From Holtermannia corniformis (Eukaryota; Basidiomycota; Tremellomycetes; Holtermanniales), in NCBI GenBank assembly GCA_001599935.1, contig BCIJ01000010.1, positions 1-64,000 of the forward strand: a DNA stretch of 64,000 bases, in the 5' to 3' direction. Both the position numbers and the translations under genes were made by a program. Positions 38,923 through 51,183 of the stretch are shown here, piece by piece (position 1 is the stretch's first letter; each line of letters opens with the position of its first letter). The notes beneath the pieces were generated by a model that had not been told where the DNA came from, did no database searches, and saw only the letters and a program-made list of their open reading frames with translations.

Positions 38923-41900
38923 ATGCCGTCCCCGCCCATCTCCATCATCCAGCCGCTCTCGCCGCGAGTGTTTGTGCTGCAGTCGCAAGATGTCAGAGAG
39001 GCGTGTCAGCTCAACGGCTGTACGGGCCTCGAAGAGGTCGTCCGCCCATGGGAGGGTTCTGTTGAGCGAGGTGTGCAGGCTGGCCATCGCTGGGATAAGC
39101 TGATGACTGCGCAGTGTCCATCCTGAGCTCGACTCTGACGCCAACGGTACATCCCACCTTTCCTCTTCGCTTCGTCTCCTTCGAGTCTGTCTTCTATGGG
39201 CCTGCCTCGTCGACCGGGCCTGCCTCTCCTCGAAGCGGTCGTGCAGCAAGCGAGAATCCAGATCTGCTGGTCGATGTCATCAGCACGCTCGTCGGCAAGA
39301 ACAAGCCAGGTGGGTGCTCTTCAGCCTTAGAATCGTTGCTGATACTATACAGAACAAGAGCTGCACTACCCCATCACTCGCTCTGTCCTGCTCGCGTCTC
39401 GACCCGAGCTTGCACCACACGAGACGTTCAACCACCCGCTGTGCTACCTGATTGCTGTGTCAACAAGCAACCCCGACCCCATACCAGCCTTTGCAAAGCT
39501 CTACCACCAGAGTCTCAGCCCATCCGGTGCTGCCAATGCCTGGGTCGACTCGACAAACTGCTTGCGGTTCTACGTGCTCGTGCATAATGTCGCGACGATG
39601 GGCGAAGCAGGGCAGACGTAAGTGCTGTCGTCGACTGGCAATTCGCTGACGGCCTGAACAGCGTGCAAAACCTACTGGCACAGATCAAAAAGTCCTACGG
39701 TCCCCATTGCACCCTACTGGTCATCAACTCGCGGCCACGGACCGCTTCACCGACATCAAGTCCCAAAGCCGAGCCAAATCACGTTTCAGCTCGCACCGCT
39801 CTCGTCGCACCTCACCCTTCCACACCCTGTCCGCGCCCTCTGACACCGGACGAGGCGCCAACAGCCATCTCGCAAATCTACTCCTCCGCCCTCTCGTCAC
39901 TTAGTCTCTCTCCGCTCGCCCTCGCTTCCAACCCCGACCCGTCAGATGTCACCATGCCAAAGCAGCACACGTACGGCTCCGCGCTCGACTTTGCCGACAC
40001 GCAACGTATTGCAAGCCTACTCCGCGAGCTTGTCATCCAGAGCTTGGTGCCGTGGATGGAAGGCAGAGTGCGGGAATGGAACGAGACGTATCTCACGAAT
40101 CGACGAGGCATCACGGGCAGGCTCTTTGGCGCTGGTCGCAAATTCTTCGGCAGTCGGCCAGCAAGTCCAGCTCCTGGTCAGGCTGGAGCGGGCTATAACG
40201 CTGTCAAGGGATTGTGAGTAATGTTACTTCGACCAGGGCGAGCTGACAGTGCAGCTACCCCGCATCCTCAATCGAGGCGCTGTCCCGCCGCCTGGCCGAT
40301 TTCGCTTTCATGCTGCGAGACTACAAGCTCGCAGCGTCCGTGTACGACTCGATCCGCCGTGATTACGCTCAAGACCGTGCGTGGCGATATGCTGCCTCCT
40401 CGACGGAAATGTACGGCCTCAGCTTGCTGCTGTCCCACGCATACTTTGTTCCCTCTGCGCCACCCTCGCCGTCACCAAACCCTTTTACCAACCTGCAGCA
40501 CACCGACATCTCCTCGTGGCTCGAGCAAAGTGTTGCGGCGTATGCGTCTCGCAACCCCCCGGCTCAGCTTGATGCCATGCGCGCCACGATTCTCTACTAC
40601 GAAGGGTGGAAGGCGCTGAACGAGACGCGTGGGGTCAGTCAAGCATTGATGAAGGCTGCTGGAGAAGTCGAAGAGGTTCCCAGTGCCGTGCTGGTGGAAG
40701 AAGCGGCACAGGTCGATGTCAAAGGTCCAGCGAAAGGACTGCGCAAGCCGAAGCAGCGAAGACAGGCATTCCATCTCGTCATGGCGGCAAGGAAATACGA
40801 AAAGTCGGGTCATGTCAGTTTGCCGTGTGGGATGTGGTCACTGCTAACGCTCCGCAGAAAGCCTTTTCCCGACGGTGTCTCGAGCGAGCGGCAGGACTGT
40901 ACCGTTCGGCTCCGTGGACCGCGGCGCAAGATCACATCGAGTATGCGCTCGGGCGGCAGGCGTACACGCTCGGCGAGAGTCAAGTGGCTGTCGAGCACTT
41001 TTTGCGGCTGCTCAGAAAGGAGGAGGATGCCGGCGGAGTCGTCTCGAATGGTGCTCAGGGCGGTGTACTGGATGATCTGGCTTTGGCATATCAGGTGAGC
41101 TAGTAGATGTGCTCAGTTTCACTGACCGTTCAGCAACTTGTAGCCAATGGAGAAGCCTCGGCGACAGCAGCGCCCTCGCTCAGCTTGCCAACACTCATCT
41201 TTGACGTCGGTCAAACAACCATCTGCGTCCCCTCATCAAGCACCTACCCTTTGGCCTCTCTAGAGCAATGGGCGTCGCTCGAGGAGCACTTTCTACACAA
41301 TTGGGGCGACGCAAGCCAGGGTAGCAAGCCGACATCGCTCCTGCGCAGCCACTCAAAGGCCGTGGCCTGTGTCAATGGTGTGTTTGCTTTGTTGTGCTAG
41401 TCGCTGACAACCCACAGAACCATTCTTCCTCGAAGTCGTTGCCAACAACCCTCTCAACGCTCCTCTGACGCTGCATAATCTGACTGCATCGGTTGTCGGC
41501 ACCGATGTCGACGTCGAGCAGATCACCGCCGTGGAGCTTGGGCCGCTAGAGTCGCGCCGCGTCCGACTTCAGATCACGGCACAGACCCCTGGCACAGTCC
41601 ACGCCGAGGACGTCAGCTTCAGCTTTCACAACATCCTGCCTTGTACCCAATCACTGGCCAAGCGTGGCAAACGACTGTTCGGGACGAAACAGGAGCGCAT
41701 GACTCCAACGTATGCTCAAGACCGCTCACTCGAGGTCGTCATAGAGTTGGCCCAGCCCAGGATCAGGATCGAGCTCCATCTGCCTTTTGACAAGCTGTAC
41801 GAGGGTGAACGTAGAGAGGGGACCCTTACTCTTGTAAACGTCGGTCTGGAGGAAGTGAGCAATCTGCGGATGCTTGCGTCGGAACCTGGATGGCTGCGAT

Positions 41901-43456
41901 TTGGAAGCGACGGTGCGTGGACTCTGGATCTGAACAAGCTGACCATTGCAGGCTCTTCAGACAGCGAGCTCAGCTTTGACAACCGGATCAGCCACAACCG
42001 GCCGGTTTTTGTGCCGATCACTACACTTGCTGCCGGTCAAACGACAACGTTGCCCATCGAGTGCGTTGGCGGACGGACAGGGGCCGTCGACCTTCTCGTA
42101 ATGGTCGCAGGCTACGCAGATGGCTCAAATGTCACCGTCGCGGCGCAAGCGGCTCGTCGGCTCGAATGCGTGCCCCTCCTCGACATGCGAGCGGCGGTGT
42201 CGCCATCAAGACGGACGCCGGGGTCGTACATTGTGCAAGTAGAGGTGCGCCAGCCTAACGGGATGATTTCAAGCGTTGATCCCGCCAGTCTGGCACATCC
42301 AGCACGTCTTTACTGCAGATTGGCTCCTTTGCCGCGTTCAGCCCATTCTGGAGTTTGCAAGCACTGCAAGATGCCGGACCGTTCGTTGTGCCAGTCTCCT
42401 CAAGATGTTACTGATGTGTATAGATCCGAACTGCTTCCAGGCCAGACTGCCACCCACGTCTTCAAAGTCGAAGCTGCCGCCAATCAAGGGGATTTCGATG
42501 CGCTCGACCTTCCGCAAACATCGACCGCTGCTCGGCTACAAGCACTTCTTCAAGGAAGCCCAGTGGCAGAGCGGTCGAAGACTCCGAGCAAGCTCCGCGT
42601 GTCTGGATCAGTCGACAGCGTCGACCCAGCCGTCTACCTAGATGCGCGGCATCGTCATCGCCTCGAGTCACTGGCCATGTCGTTCCCCGCCATCCCTGGT
42701 CAACTTGTCCACAACATCTTTCCTCTTATTGCGCCCCTAGACCTCGATCTCGCCGTTGACTGGACATTACCAGCCGATGGCGAATCACCACCTCGAAAAG
42801 GCACAGCGTACATTTATGGGATCCAGCTCGCGCCGCGGCAATCGATCGTGGAGGACCTCCGTGCCAAGCTCTCGGAATCGGACGGGACGTTCAAGCGGAC
42901 AATGTATGAAGAGACAGACCGGCTGCAGCGCGAGCTCGTCGCGAATGTGCTCGATGGAGACTTGGCTGTCAACGAGGATCCGCTGTTGGCCGTCGTAACG
43001 GTCGTGAACGAGCGCGTGCATGGGGTGCTGGCGCATGACTTTGCTACCGGGTGAGTGAAGAGGTGTGCTTCAGCGTTGACTGACAGCAGCAGACCATGCC
43101 AAGTGAAGCTCAATATACATCTACGGAACCAGTCGCCAATCACACCCGCTCACTGGCGGCTACACCTCCCTCGACGGCAGCCAAGCCCCGCCTCTCCAAC
43201 AGAGCCTGCAAAACCCCACTTTACCGGCCGGTTAGACCATCAAGGCAGATTAGACGCCTTCTCGTCAACAGACGTACAAGCGACAGCGTGGATCTACACG
43301 CCGAATCTGTATGATCTTGGTGGATGGGAGCTCGACGTGGAGACCGGCGAGCAGGCCGACAAACAATGGCGGCCCCTGGCGACTTGGGTCCAAGTTGGTC
43401 CGCCGCAGCTGTTGGAGGCGGTTGACCGCGCCGCTGGCTCAGCACGAGTCTTGTGA
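38923..43456 (+). CDS. TRS85: TRAPP III subunit Trs85 / TRAPPC8
   Basis: Twelve exons join in frame to about 1358 aa: 38923-39070, 39115-39309, 39353-39617, 39662-40213, 40255-40813, 40858-41094, 41134-41377, 41418-41912, 41952-42244, 42289-42380, 42424-43050 and 43087-43456. The N-terminal half holds the family block: HPLCYLIAVSTSNPDP, VQNLLAQIKKSYGPHC, ALDFADTQRIASLLRELV, NRRGITGRLFGAGRKFFG, then the TPR-like helical part (DFAFMLRDYKLAASVYDSIR). The C-terminal half is beta-rich (EPFFLEVVANNPLNAPL). Trs85 defines TRAPP III, the GEF for Ypt1/Rab1 in autophagy and ER-Golgi traffic. Introns 41913-41951 and 42245-42423 lie in read-through-open sequence, so the splice choice there rests on motif and family logic. 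Confidence 0.88.
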
Positions 43457-43539
43457 GTAGACCTTACACATGCATGTAGCATATCATGTCACGTCGCCCA
43501 GTCAACACTGGACACCTACAACGCACGCGATCGACTGCA

Positions 43540-44241
43540 TCATCGCTCATGCTTGACTTGCCTATCCTCTGCTACCTCTGTTTCCACATTCGCACCATCA
43601 TCCACCGCATTCGGATCGACCCCATGCTGAATCCCATCAAGCCAAGTATCGATCGTACTGGCCTTTGCCGTCTTGATCTCCCAGTGCCACATTCCCACTT
43701 CATCGATCTGTTCTTCGCCCTCGGTCGGGCCATGCCTTGCTCCATCGAATGCCATTGCAGCATCGTGCAGCCTTTTCGCAATGCTCTGTAGCACCGCACC
43801 GCGCATGCGGACTCTTCGACCGGCCTCCGAGTCGAACCAACCCGGTTCGGACGGTTTCGCGAGCGTGTGCGTCATCTCGCGCGCGGTCAGGCAGGAGCGC
43901 TGTGCATCCAGAGTCGCATCGGCTAGTGACCGCGCGGTTGTAGCGTCTGGAAAAGGGTCGAGTGAAGCGTGGTTGAAGTATTGGAAGGCTGATGCTAGGT
44001 ACGTCTCGGCCGCGGTTTGTACTGCTTCGTGTGCAGTTTGGATGTCGCTGTCGGTCGGTTCGCCGGTGTATCGAGGTTGGGAGCCGGCCGAGGACGTCCA
44101 TGAGCGTGGAGCGTTGATCTTGCCAGTCCCTGGTCCTTTATCCGAGCCGCTCGGCGTCGTCAACAGTGTTGGTTGACTCCATGTGGCGGTGCTGCTGTGT
44201 GGAAAAGTGCCACTCTGACTCGGTCGCCAAGGAGACTGCAT
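43540..44241 (-). CDS. Hypothetical protein, 233 aa
   Basis: A single exon from ATG 44241 to TGA encodes 233 aa. The first 55 residues are Ser/Thr/Pro-rich. A helical region follows (DIQTAHEAVQTAAETYLASA; RRVRMRGAVLQSIAKRLHD) and then an acidic tail (HWEIKTAKASTIDTWLDGI). No Cys pattern, span or catalytic motif is seen. It is convergent to TRS85 with 83 nt between. I do not recognise the family. The composition and intact length make a real gene likely. Confidence 0.6.
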   Translation of the reverse strand: MQSPWRPSQSGTFPHSSTATWSQPTLLTTPSGSDKGPGTGKINAPRSWTSSAGSQPRYTGEPTDSDIQTAHEAVQTAAETYLASAFQYFNHASLDPFPDATTARSLADATLDAQRSCLTAREMTHTLAKPSEPGWFDSEAGRRVRMRGAVLQSIAKRLHDAAMAFDGARHGPTEGEEQIDEVGMWHWEIKTAKASTIDTWLDGIQHGVDPNAVDDGANVETEVAEDRQVKHER

Positions 44242-44917
44242 CCACCGAGTGCCGGAGCGCCAGCTGGTTGAGCAGGATCGCGCTCAACCGTAACGGTCCG
44301 TCACTGCATGTTCGCACTCGGCTGCGTTTCAGCCCCCCACAACGGAGCGCACTCGGTTGTTTCGTGCGAGCGTGGCGTCATCTATGCCCTTCCGCCTCTT
44401 GACGGAATCACTGACAGTCACTTGCGCGCTCGCTCCAGACTGTTCTCTTATGCTCCCTGCGCTGCTCCACAACGTCCAGGACAGCGCCCGATGCGTTTGT
44501 TCGCCTGCGTTTGCTCGCCGTCCACCACCCGAGCTGGGCTGGAAATCATGATCCGCGGGTTCCGGTGGGTGGCAAACGCTTGCTCAGCCCACTCTAAACC
44601 CCTGGCGACGAGGTCGCTATAAGAAGCCTCGGTCTGCCCTGCTCGCGGCGACGACACCAAGTTCAAACATCTTGTCAGCAGCTACACACCGTTCTTGGTC
44701 GATTTCCCAGAGGCGAGTCGAACGACATCACACGAGCTATCACCCAGTGCCACCAATCAGACCGCATACGGATCAAACGAGTCAGCCCCAAGTCCTGTCC
44801 CGTCGATTGCTTCCTCCCCATCCGACAACGAGCACACGACTAGACGTGTGCTCTCCGCCTATCCCATCCACATAGACACCTAGAGCTAGACGCTTGCGCT
44901 CCCCTTATCAGCTCATA
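44242..44917. other. Divergent promoter region
   Basis: This spacer lies between the 233-aa gene and the AN1 gene. Short frames (44308-44622, 44672-44875) are Ser/Pro/Arg-rich and look like chance. The last 100 nt before the AN1 start are C/T-rich, fitting a 5' leader. Confidence 0.45.
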
Positions 44918-45404
44918 ATGTCAGTCCTAGGCCGCATCGCCCTCCTTTCTCATGGCTGTGCTGACAATTCACGCACCAGGCCCGCCAAGAAGCGTTGTCA
45001 ATTCAAGGTCGTGTACAACATTCCTGTCACCTCCCCTGTCCCAGCCGATGGCGTAGCCCCAACAGCCCCACCGCAGATGACGGCCAACCCGACTCAGTGC
45101 CCCAGTGCTGCGCTGAGGGTTGCCGGCGATTGTACTCATTGCAACAAAGTGTACTGTGGCGCTCATAGGATGCCAGAGCAACATAACTGGTGAGTAATGC
45201 TACTACCTGGGACGAGGTCAGGGTGTTCCCGGCGTGAAAGGACTTGATGAAGAGTCGTGTGCACCTTTGACCCCCTGTCGCACCGTCCAGCCGCTCACTC
45301 ACCGCAGCTCGCACCTCCAAGCATGCCGCGACGCAGCCTTCAACGCCAACAAGGACCGTCTCGAGAAAGAACGCACTGTAGCCACCAAGATCGCGCAAGC
45401 CTAG
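44918..45404 (+). CDS. AN1-type zinc-finger protein, start codon split by an intron
   Basis: The coding frame runs 44980-45189 and 45308-45404, giving 102 aa. It reads PAKKRCQFKV, a Pro/Ala linker, then GDCTHCNKVYCGAHRMPEQH and NCSHLQACRD, the AN1 pattern C-x2-C...C-x2-H...H-x-C, and a basic helical tail. AN1 proteins such as yeast Tmc1 act in proteasome and stress responses. No ATG opens this frame in exon 2. If the intron 44920-44979 (donor GTCAGT, branch GCTGAC, acceptor CACCAG) is removed, AT at 44918-44919 joins G at 44980 and forms the start codon. The second intron is 118 nt, long for this genome. Confidence 0.75.
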
Positions 45405-45503
45405 TGGATCACACGGACCTTTTTGTATGTAGATGATGGCTGGGCTAGACGGGATGGCATGTATCACTCAATCTATCGCTATCGCTTTCATCGTGGACGG
45501 CGG

Positions 45504-45938
45504 TTAGGTTTCGAACAGCGTTACGACCGTCTGACGGCGCTTGTGCGGTTTCGTGGATGCGGCGGAGGAGCTCGATTGCGACGCTGGGGTATCAGTCGCT
45601 GCTACAGGCCACACGTTATCTACGCCTCGACAGCTGGCACCGAGGCGATGTGCTATACCCCTTAGGCATTGCGCACACGCACTGCCGTCAGGTCTGCGTA
45701 CGACAGGAACATCAGGCAACGGCTTGTCCGTGACGGACGCCCACGACACAGACTTTGTCGAGCTGGCACCAGACTGGTTGGAATTTGAATTCGACATGGG
45801 CGTGGAGGTCGTGTACCGCGAGGTCCATATACCGTGGTGGATCGACACCTCGACGTCTTCTTGCGAATGCGCGGTCGGGCGAGATGACCCTCCTTTCGGC
45901 TGATCGTCAACCGCTCTCGGACTGCGTGGAGCTTGCAT
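45504..45938 (-). CDS. Hypothetical Ser/Thr-rich protein, 144 aa
   Basis: An intact frame from ATG 45938 encodes 144 aa, rich in Ser, Thr and Pro with one CAQC motif and a basic end (KPHKRRQTVV). No signal peptide or span is visible. Overlapping frames are also open, and splice-like motifs inside (GTACGC...GACGGCAG near 45675-45700) leave the model uncertain. It is convergent to the AN1 gene. Confidence 0.35.
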   Translation of the reverse strand: MQAPRSPRAVDDQPKGGSSRPTAHSQEDVEVSIHHGIWTSRYTTSTPMSNSNSNQSGASSTKSVSWASVTDKPLPDVPVVRRPDGSACAQCLRGIAHRLGASCRGVDNVWPVAATDTPASQSSSSAASTKPHKRRQTVVTLFET

Positions 45939-46108
45939 CTGCTACAAAGGCGTCTAGGCTCATCGCTTGTCGATGTGCGAAGGCGTTGCGGCCTCGTGGC
46001 TTGGGCATCTCGATCGTCAATCGCATACATTATCTCGCAGCAACACGCTCGGCCGAATAACCGCAGTCTCACCTCGGACACCACTCATCCCTTCCACACC
46101 AAAGTTGA

Positions 46109-46611
46109 TTACAACCTCCGCATGAAGTGCCTCTTGGTGCTCATCACCACTTCTACTTGCTCCTTGCTCAGCGAGTCTGTCGACGTAGACGCACTCGAGC
46201 CATTCTCCGACGCGCTCGTGCGAGAGCCATCGCTCGTACCCGTTGACTGCTGACTCAGGGGCTCGAAACCACAGACAGAGTTCAGTGTCTGGTTCCACCC
46301 ACAGCCCGGTGGACACCTCGTACACGCCTTGCCGGGCTTATGCTCCACCGGCGCTTCTGCACTGGATTGGCGTGAGTGCGGGATATCAGATCGCCAGTAC
46401 TTGGACATTGCTTGTGATGGCCTGCGACGAGAGCGCTGGCACTGTCTTTTGTACGGCGGTAGATGAGATGGTGGCGGTCATACTCCTTTGAGAGGTAGAT
46501 GGCGATGGGCGATGATGATGACGAGGCTTCGGGCGCGAGCGGCTGGATCCGGGCCGGGTGGAAGGCTGTTGCGATGGCGATCAGGCTTGGTATGGTCAGT
46601 AGTATAGACAT
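46109..46611 (-). CDS. Small secreted protein with a Cys-Pro motif
   Basis: Two exons (46484-46611, 46109-46421) with a 62-nt intron (donor GTATGA) join in frame to 146 aa. The N-terminus MSILLTIPSLIAIATAFHPA is a good secretion signal. The mature part has KPGKACTRCPPGCGWNQTLN followed by SVCGF, giving four clustered Cys and one N-glycosylation site, and then a long Ser/Thr/Gly tail suited to O-mannosylation. Such proteins are typical small secreted or wall-associated proteins of basidiomycetes. Function unknown. It is divergent to MMS19. Confidence 0.65.
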
Positions 46612-46806
46612 CGTGTTATTGTCAGAAGTTGGTTAGTGGGTTTGTACGAGTTGATGGCTAAAGGCGAGAAAGTCCCTGCCGAGTCCTAGCACCGTGCTGG
46701 TAGTAATGTGCTAGGGCCACTAGCACTCCATGTCGCTAGCTTGATGCTACGCGCTGGTCGCTTCTTCGCCCAGATTGTCGAGATCGCTGAACAAGTTGCG
46801 TGCAGG

Positions 46807-49800
46807 ATGGACATTGAGCGCATCGTGACTACACAGATTGCCGCAGGCGAGTCTGTCGCTCCCAAGGAACTGCTCGATGGTATGCCGGTGCTTTTCGATG
46901 CCGACGCCGACTGACTTTGCAGGGATCAATGACGGCTCGGTCGCCTTGCTGGGTGTCGTCAAGGCGCTGGGTGGCTACCTGACCTCGACGGATGATGCTG
47001 TACGAGCTCGAGGTGGGCTTGACCCATGACGATTCACGTCAAATGCAGACTGACTGGACAGGGTTGACGTTTCTCACCAACGTGCTGAGCAATATCACTC
47101 CAGCTCGCGTCAACCGACAAGCCAGTGCGTGTTCACGAATGCAGCCTATCAGAGGCTGATACCACACAGCTCAGGTCCTCACAAACTTCTACTGCGACAA
47201 GCTGGATGATTTCGACGTCGTCCCACCAGCGTTGCAGGCGTTGACAGTGTTGGCCAAGCTGCCGACTTTTGGCGATGGTGACTCGGTCCAGGTCTACAAG
47301 GCGTACGTCGGTGGATGCCACTTGCCACGGTGCTGATCAAACTAGGGTGGTCGAGAATGTCAAGATGCGAGCATATGTCCAATCGACCCGTTTCCTCGTC
47401 TTCACCCTCGTCGACGCCATCATGGCACACCACCGGAATGGTCAGTCTTGCATCTTTGCTGTCGACTAGCAGTCTGCATTCCTTCACTTACAACCCGAAG
47501 CACTCAAAAAGATGGGTTCCGACTTTCTCAACTCCTACGTCAAGCTCGTTGAAGGCGAGAAAGACCCGCGCAACCTCTTGCTGCTGTTCGCGATCGGGCG
47601 GGTCATCCTCGTCGAGTTTGACATCCAGGCCCAGATCGAGGTGTGTATCATTCCGTATGGGAACAACCACTGACCCACTGCAGGACCTATTCGACGTCAC
47701 GTTCTGCTACTTTCCCATCACGTTCAAGCCGCCGCCTGATGACCCATACGGAATCACCGCCGATGACCTCAAAAGTGCTCTCAGGTCGGCTGCTCATCCA
47801 ACTTGCGCTTGGTCGGTGCTTACCATGACAGACTGTGCATGTCCGCAACGCCCGCGTTCGCGCCCATGGCACTGCCGCTGTTCCTGGAAAAGATCGGAAC
47901 GGCTCTCGGTGCATCCATGGTTCGTGACGTCTTGGTCCTTGGAGCAGTGCTGACGCGAGCAGCGGGATACACTGCAGTCCATGGCCGTGTGCTTTCCAGT
48001 CTACGGTTCCGTCGCTGTCGGTGCGCGAGCCAAGGAGCTCTGGGAGGCAATCAAGACCGAAGTGAGTTTGGCGTGAGCCTGCGACTTCAGCTGACATGGC
48101 AGATCTATTACTCTCCCGACACTAGCATCGAAGCCGACGCTCTTGCTGCGTTCGAATCGCTACTAAAGACACTCTACCCGACCCCCGATGCCCCGGCTAC
48201 CGGCCTCGCAAGCGACATTGTCAAAGAATGCATCGAGATCCTCAACGAGCCTGACAAGTCGAAAGCCATGGCCGCAACCAAGGTGCTTGCGGCCTATATC
48301 CACGCCTCTCCGTCACTAGGTGCATACGCCCTTGCTCAAGCCCTCCCACATCTCTTCAAACTGTTCAACGAGCCAGCGCTACCCTCTCACCGCGCCCCAA
48401 TCCTCGCAACCATCTCGTCCTTGGTCCTCGCTGCACGCGGTGTGTACGCAACCGGAGAACGGCGACAAGTGGAGGAGAAGACTCTGGCTCCATTCCGTGA
48501 ACCACTGATGGATGTGCAGAGAGAGGGCTTGCGTACAGACGGGCTCAAGAGTGCGGCAGTGCGTGGGGTCGTGGCCTTGGCAGAGATTCCTGATTTCCTC
48601 GATCGAGGCGAGATTGAGGATGTGGTCAACGGCATCAATGCGATCCTGGTGGACGAAGAGGACGAGGTATTGCGGTGAGTCGCTCGGCTAGGAATGATAG
48701 CGTACTTACCCTCACAGGGACACTGCTGTCAACGGCCTGATTGCGATTTCCAAGTCTTTCGCCTCGACCGTCGAGAGTCTCACACTGCCAATCCTGTTCC
48801 ACACTCTCCCCGACTCGGCACCGCCCATCACCGACGCCGCCGCGCGCGACAAATACCACAGTATCCTGGCATCACTCACAAAGCTCTGCTCGCAGCCGTC
48901 GCTGTACGAAACGCTGCTGATCCGCGTCACGGCAAAGCTCGAACTGCTCTCGTCGCCGGACGCGGACGGCGACGTCGACATGGACGGATCCGATCCCGAA
49001 ACGCAGCACGAATGCGCCGTCGCATACGCCTATGCTCTGTTACACTGCCTCCTGACCGTCACAAAGGACAAGCTCGCACTCAAGCACATCGACCTCGCAA
49101 AACACTTTGATCCTCTTGCCCCGCGGCTCTTCTCGCTCGCCGTCGCGGCACTCAAGCCGCAGGCGGGTGATCGGGCTTTGTTCAGAGATCGGAGACTGCT
49201 CGAGATCTCGGCCAGGATTGTCGAAGTTCTGACATGGACCATCTCGGAAGAGTGAGTTGATCGCAGCGTGGTTGGCTATGAGCTGACGTTGCGCAGTCGA
49301 CAGGAGCGTTTCGCGAGTGATCTGGTCGCCGGCTTTGAGACGGGCAAGTTGTCCAAGTTGGTGCACGCCGCTTCGACCCTCGATGGCGTGGCCGTCGTTC
49401 CACCTTTCCAGGCAAGTTGTGTGCGCATCCGTTCGGCAAGTTTTGACGCCGTGGACAGGCGGGAGCTCCTGTCGAGTATCAGAACCTGATCGTGTTTTTC
49501 TCGGCGGGTCTGACGGGCTTGCGCGTCAACGTGGGTGACTCGGCGAAGGTCGGTCAAGTTGACTCGGTATAGACACCGCTACCCACCACCGATGCCAGCA
49601 GCCTGCTATCTTCACTACTCGACTGGACACTCGACGTGGGGGATGATCTGCTCCAGATCCGCTCAGTCTTGCTCGTCTTGACAGCCATGGTCAACAAGCG
49701 CACGGCTCCAGGTATGCCTTGTACTGCTTGCTGGCTGACCAATGCTGACTTTCTTTTTAGAGCTGCAAGGTTTCCTCGGCAAGCGCATGGAGACGCTCTG

Positions 49801-50854
49801 GCAAGATGACATTGTCGCAGACAACGCCGACCCTACGCGGCGGCGCAAAGCGATTCAGGCTTGGATGTTTGTGAGTCTCACACATCCACGTGGATGATCG
49901 CTTATATAACAAGGTCACACGCGGTCTGCTCATGCGCAGCGATCCGCTCGGGTACACTTTCGTTGGCCGGGTGCTAGAGCTTTTCAAATTGCCGGAGAGC
50001 GTTGGCCTGGAGGCCGCTCAAGCGTTTTCGGTCTGGGCCGAGGGCGAGAAGCAAGCGGCCAATGCCAAGCAAGCGCACATGGTGGTACGGGTAAGTGCTC
50101 AGTCACATTGTGAAGCTAGTCACCAAGCATCCTCCAGCTGCTACACAAACAAAAGTTCTTCAACCTCGTCCTGCCGCAGATCACAGATGGCTATCGACAG
50201 GCCGACAGTGCGCTGAGTGGCTTTAAGTCGACCTGTGCTGACGAGAACAGAGGACGAGCAAGCAGTCTATCTGATAGCCTTATCGGCGCTCATCCTGATG
50301 GTTCCGACATCGCTGTGTATCTCGGATCTACCAAGTGTATGTCGTCTACAAAAAAACACGCCTCGCTGACCGCCCGCAGCTGCTGCCGCTACTCCTTCGA
50401 TCCCTAACTTTGGCGAACCCCGACTTGCGCGCCAACGTCATCGAAGCCCTGGGTCCCATCATCGAGACGGAAAACGCTAGCGCATCCGAACTCGTGCATA
50501 CACAGTCACCGACGATCATAGAGTTGCTGCTCAAGAACGCTTCCGCGACGGGCAGCCTCCCGACCAGCACTGTGAGTCTGACGGGCTGCACGTATGTGGT
50601 GCTCATCACACACAGCGGTCCCGGACAGCCGCACTACGCGTGTTGTCGGTGTTCCCGGACGCGATTCGGTACGAGGTGCTGCACCCACTCAAATCGCAAG
50701 TCGTTCGCGGGCTTGGGGCCGTGCTTGATGACAAGAAGCGTAACGTGCGGAAAGAGGCAGTTGATACGCGATCAAAGTGGTGGGCTGGCTGGTGATATGA
50801 CCGATACGGCGACTGACTTGGTACAGGATCAAGCTGGGCGGCGCTACCACGTAG
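46807..50854 (+). CDS. MMS19: Cytosolic Fe-S targeting protein Mms19 (Met18)
   Basis: About twenty introns of 35-60 nt break a HEAT-repeat protein of roughly 1080 aa, starting at ATG 46807 (MDIERIVTTQIAAGESVAP). Family landmarks are the N-terminal LTNFYCDKLDDFDVVPPALQ, then RFLVFTLVDAIMAHH, DLFDVTFCYFPITFKPPPDD and ATPAFAPMALPLFLEKIG. The C-terminal FFNLVLPQITDGYRQAD and DDKKRNVRKEAVDTRSKW are typical. Mms19 works in the CIA targeting complex, handing Fe-S clusters to DNA polymerases and helicases such as XPD; loss affects repair and transcription. The final exon ends at a TAG (50852-50854) shortly after the conserved RSKW. All frame joins I checked close properly. Confidence 0.9.
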
Positions 50855-50883
50855 CAGATGCATCTGATACGACAGTTACCAAC

Positions 50884-51183
50884 CTACTCCGAGTCTGACA
50901 CCGTCGTCTCGCGTCTGCTGCGTTGGGACAGCGCACAATTTTTGGGATCTGGGCAGTACTCAATCCTGTACGGCTTGCCCTCGTAACCCCACCTGAAGTC
51001 ATGCTCTCTACACGATGTCAAAGGTTTACGGTGAGTGGGCCACTTTCGAATCACAGTCGCGAATGTGGGCGCGGGCGGAGCCGTGCAGTTACTTGGGTTG
51101 AGGCATGCCGATGACTTGTATTGCGGTGTGTTGTTGATCCAAGTTAGTCGGTGATTGTGTGTGGTGCAGGTTAAACAGCTCAT
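50884..51183 (-). CDS. Small Cys-containing hypothetical protein, 99 aa
   Basis: An uninterrupted frame from ATG 51183 encodes 99 aa. It has five or more Cys in spaced pairs (MSCLTCTTHN, SACLNPSNC, LTSCREH, YCPDPKNC) and a charged tail. No signal peptide is seen. It is convergent to MMS19, 29 nt away. The repeated C-x-NPSNC / C-PDPKNC pattern hints at an internal duplication. Family unknown. Confidence 0.5.
   Translation of the reverse strand: MSCLTCTTHNHRLTWINNTPQYKSSACLNPSNCTAPPAPTFATVIRKWPTHRKPLTSCREHDFRWGYEGKPYRIEYCPDPKNCALSQRSRRETTVSDSE

Noticed and set aside
42241..42430. Reading TRS85 straight through 42245-42423 without introns
   Set aside because: The frame is open but gives Cys-rich sequence unlike the family; splicing 44- and 43-nt introns gives LLQIGSFAAFSPFWSLQAL, which fits the beta-rich repeats.
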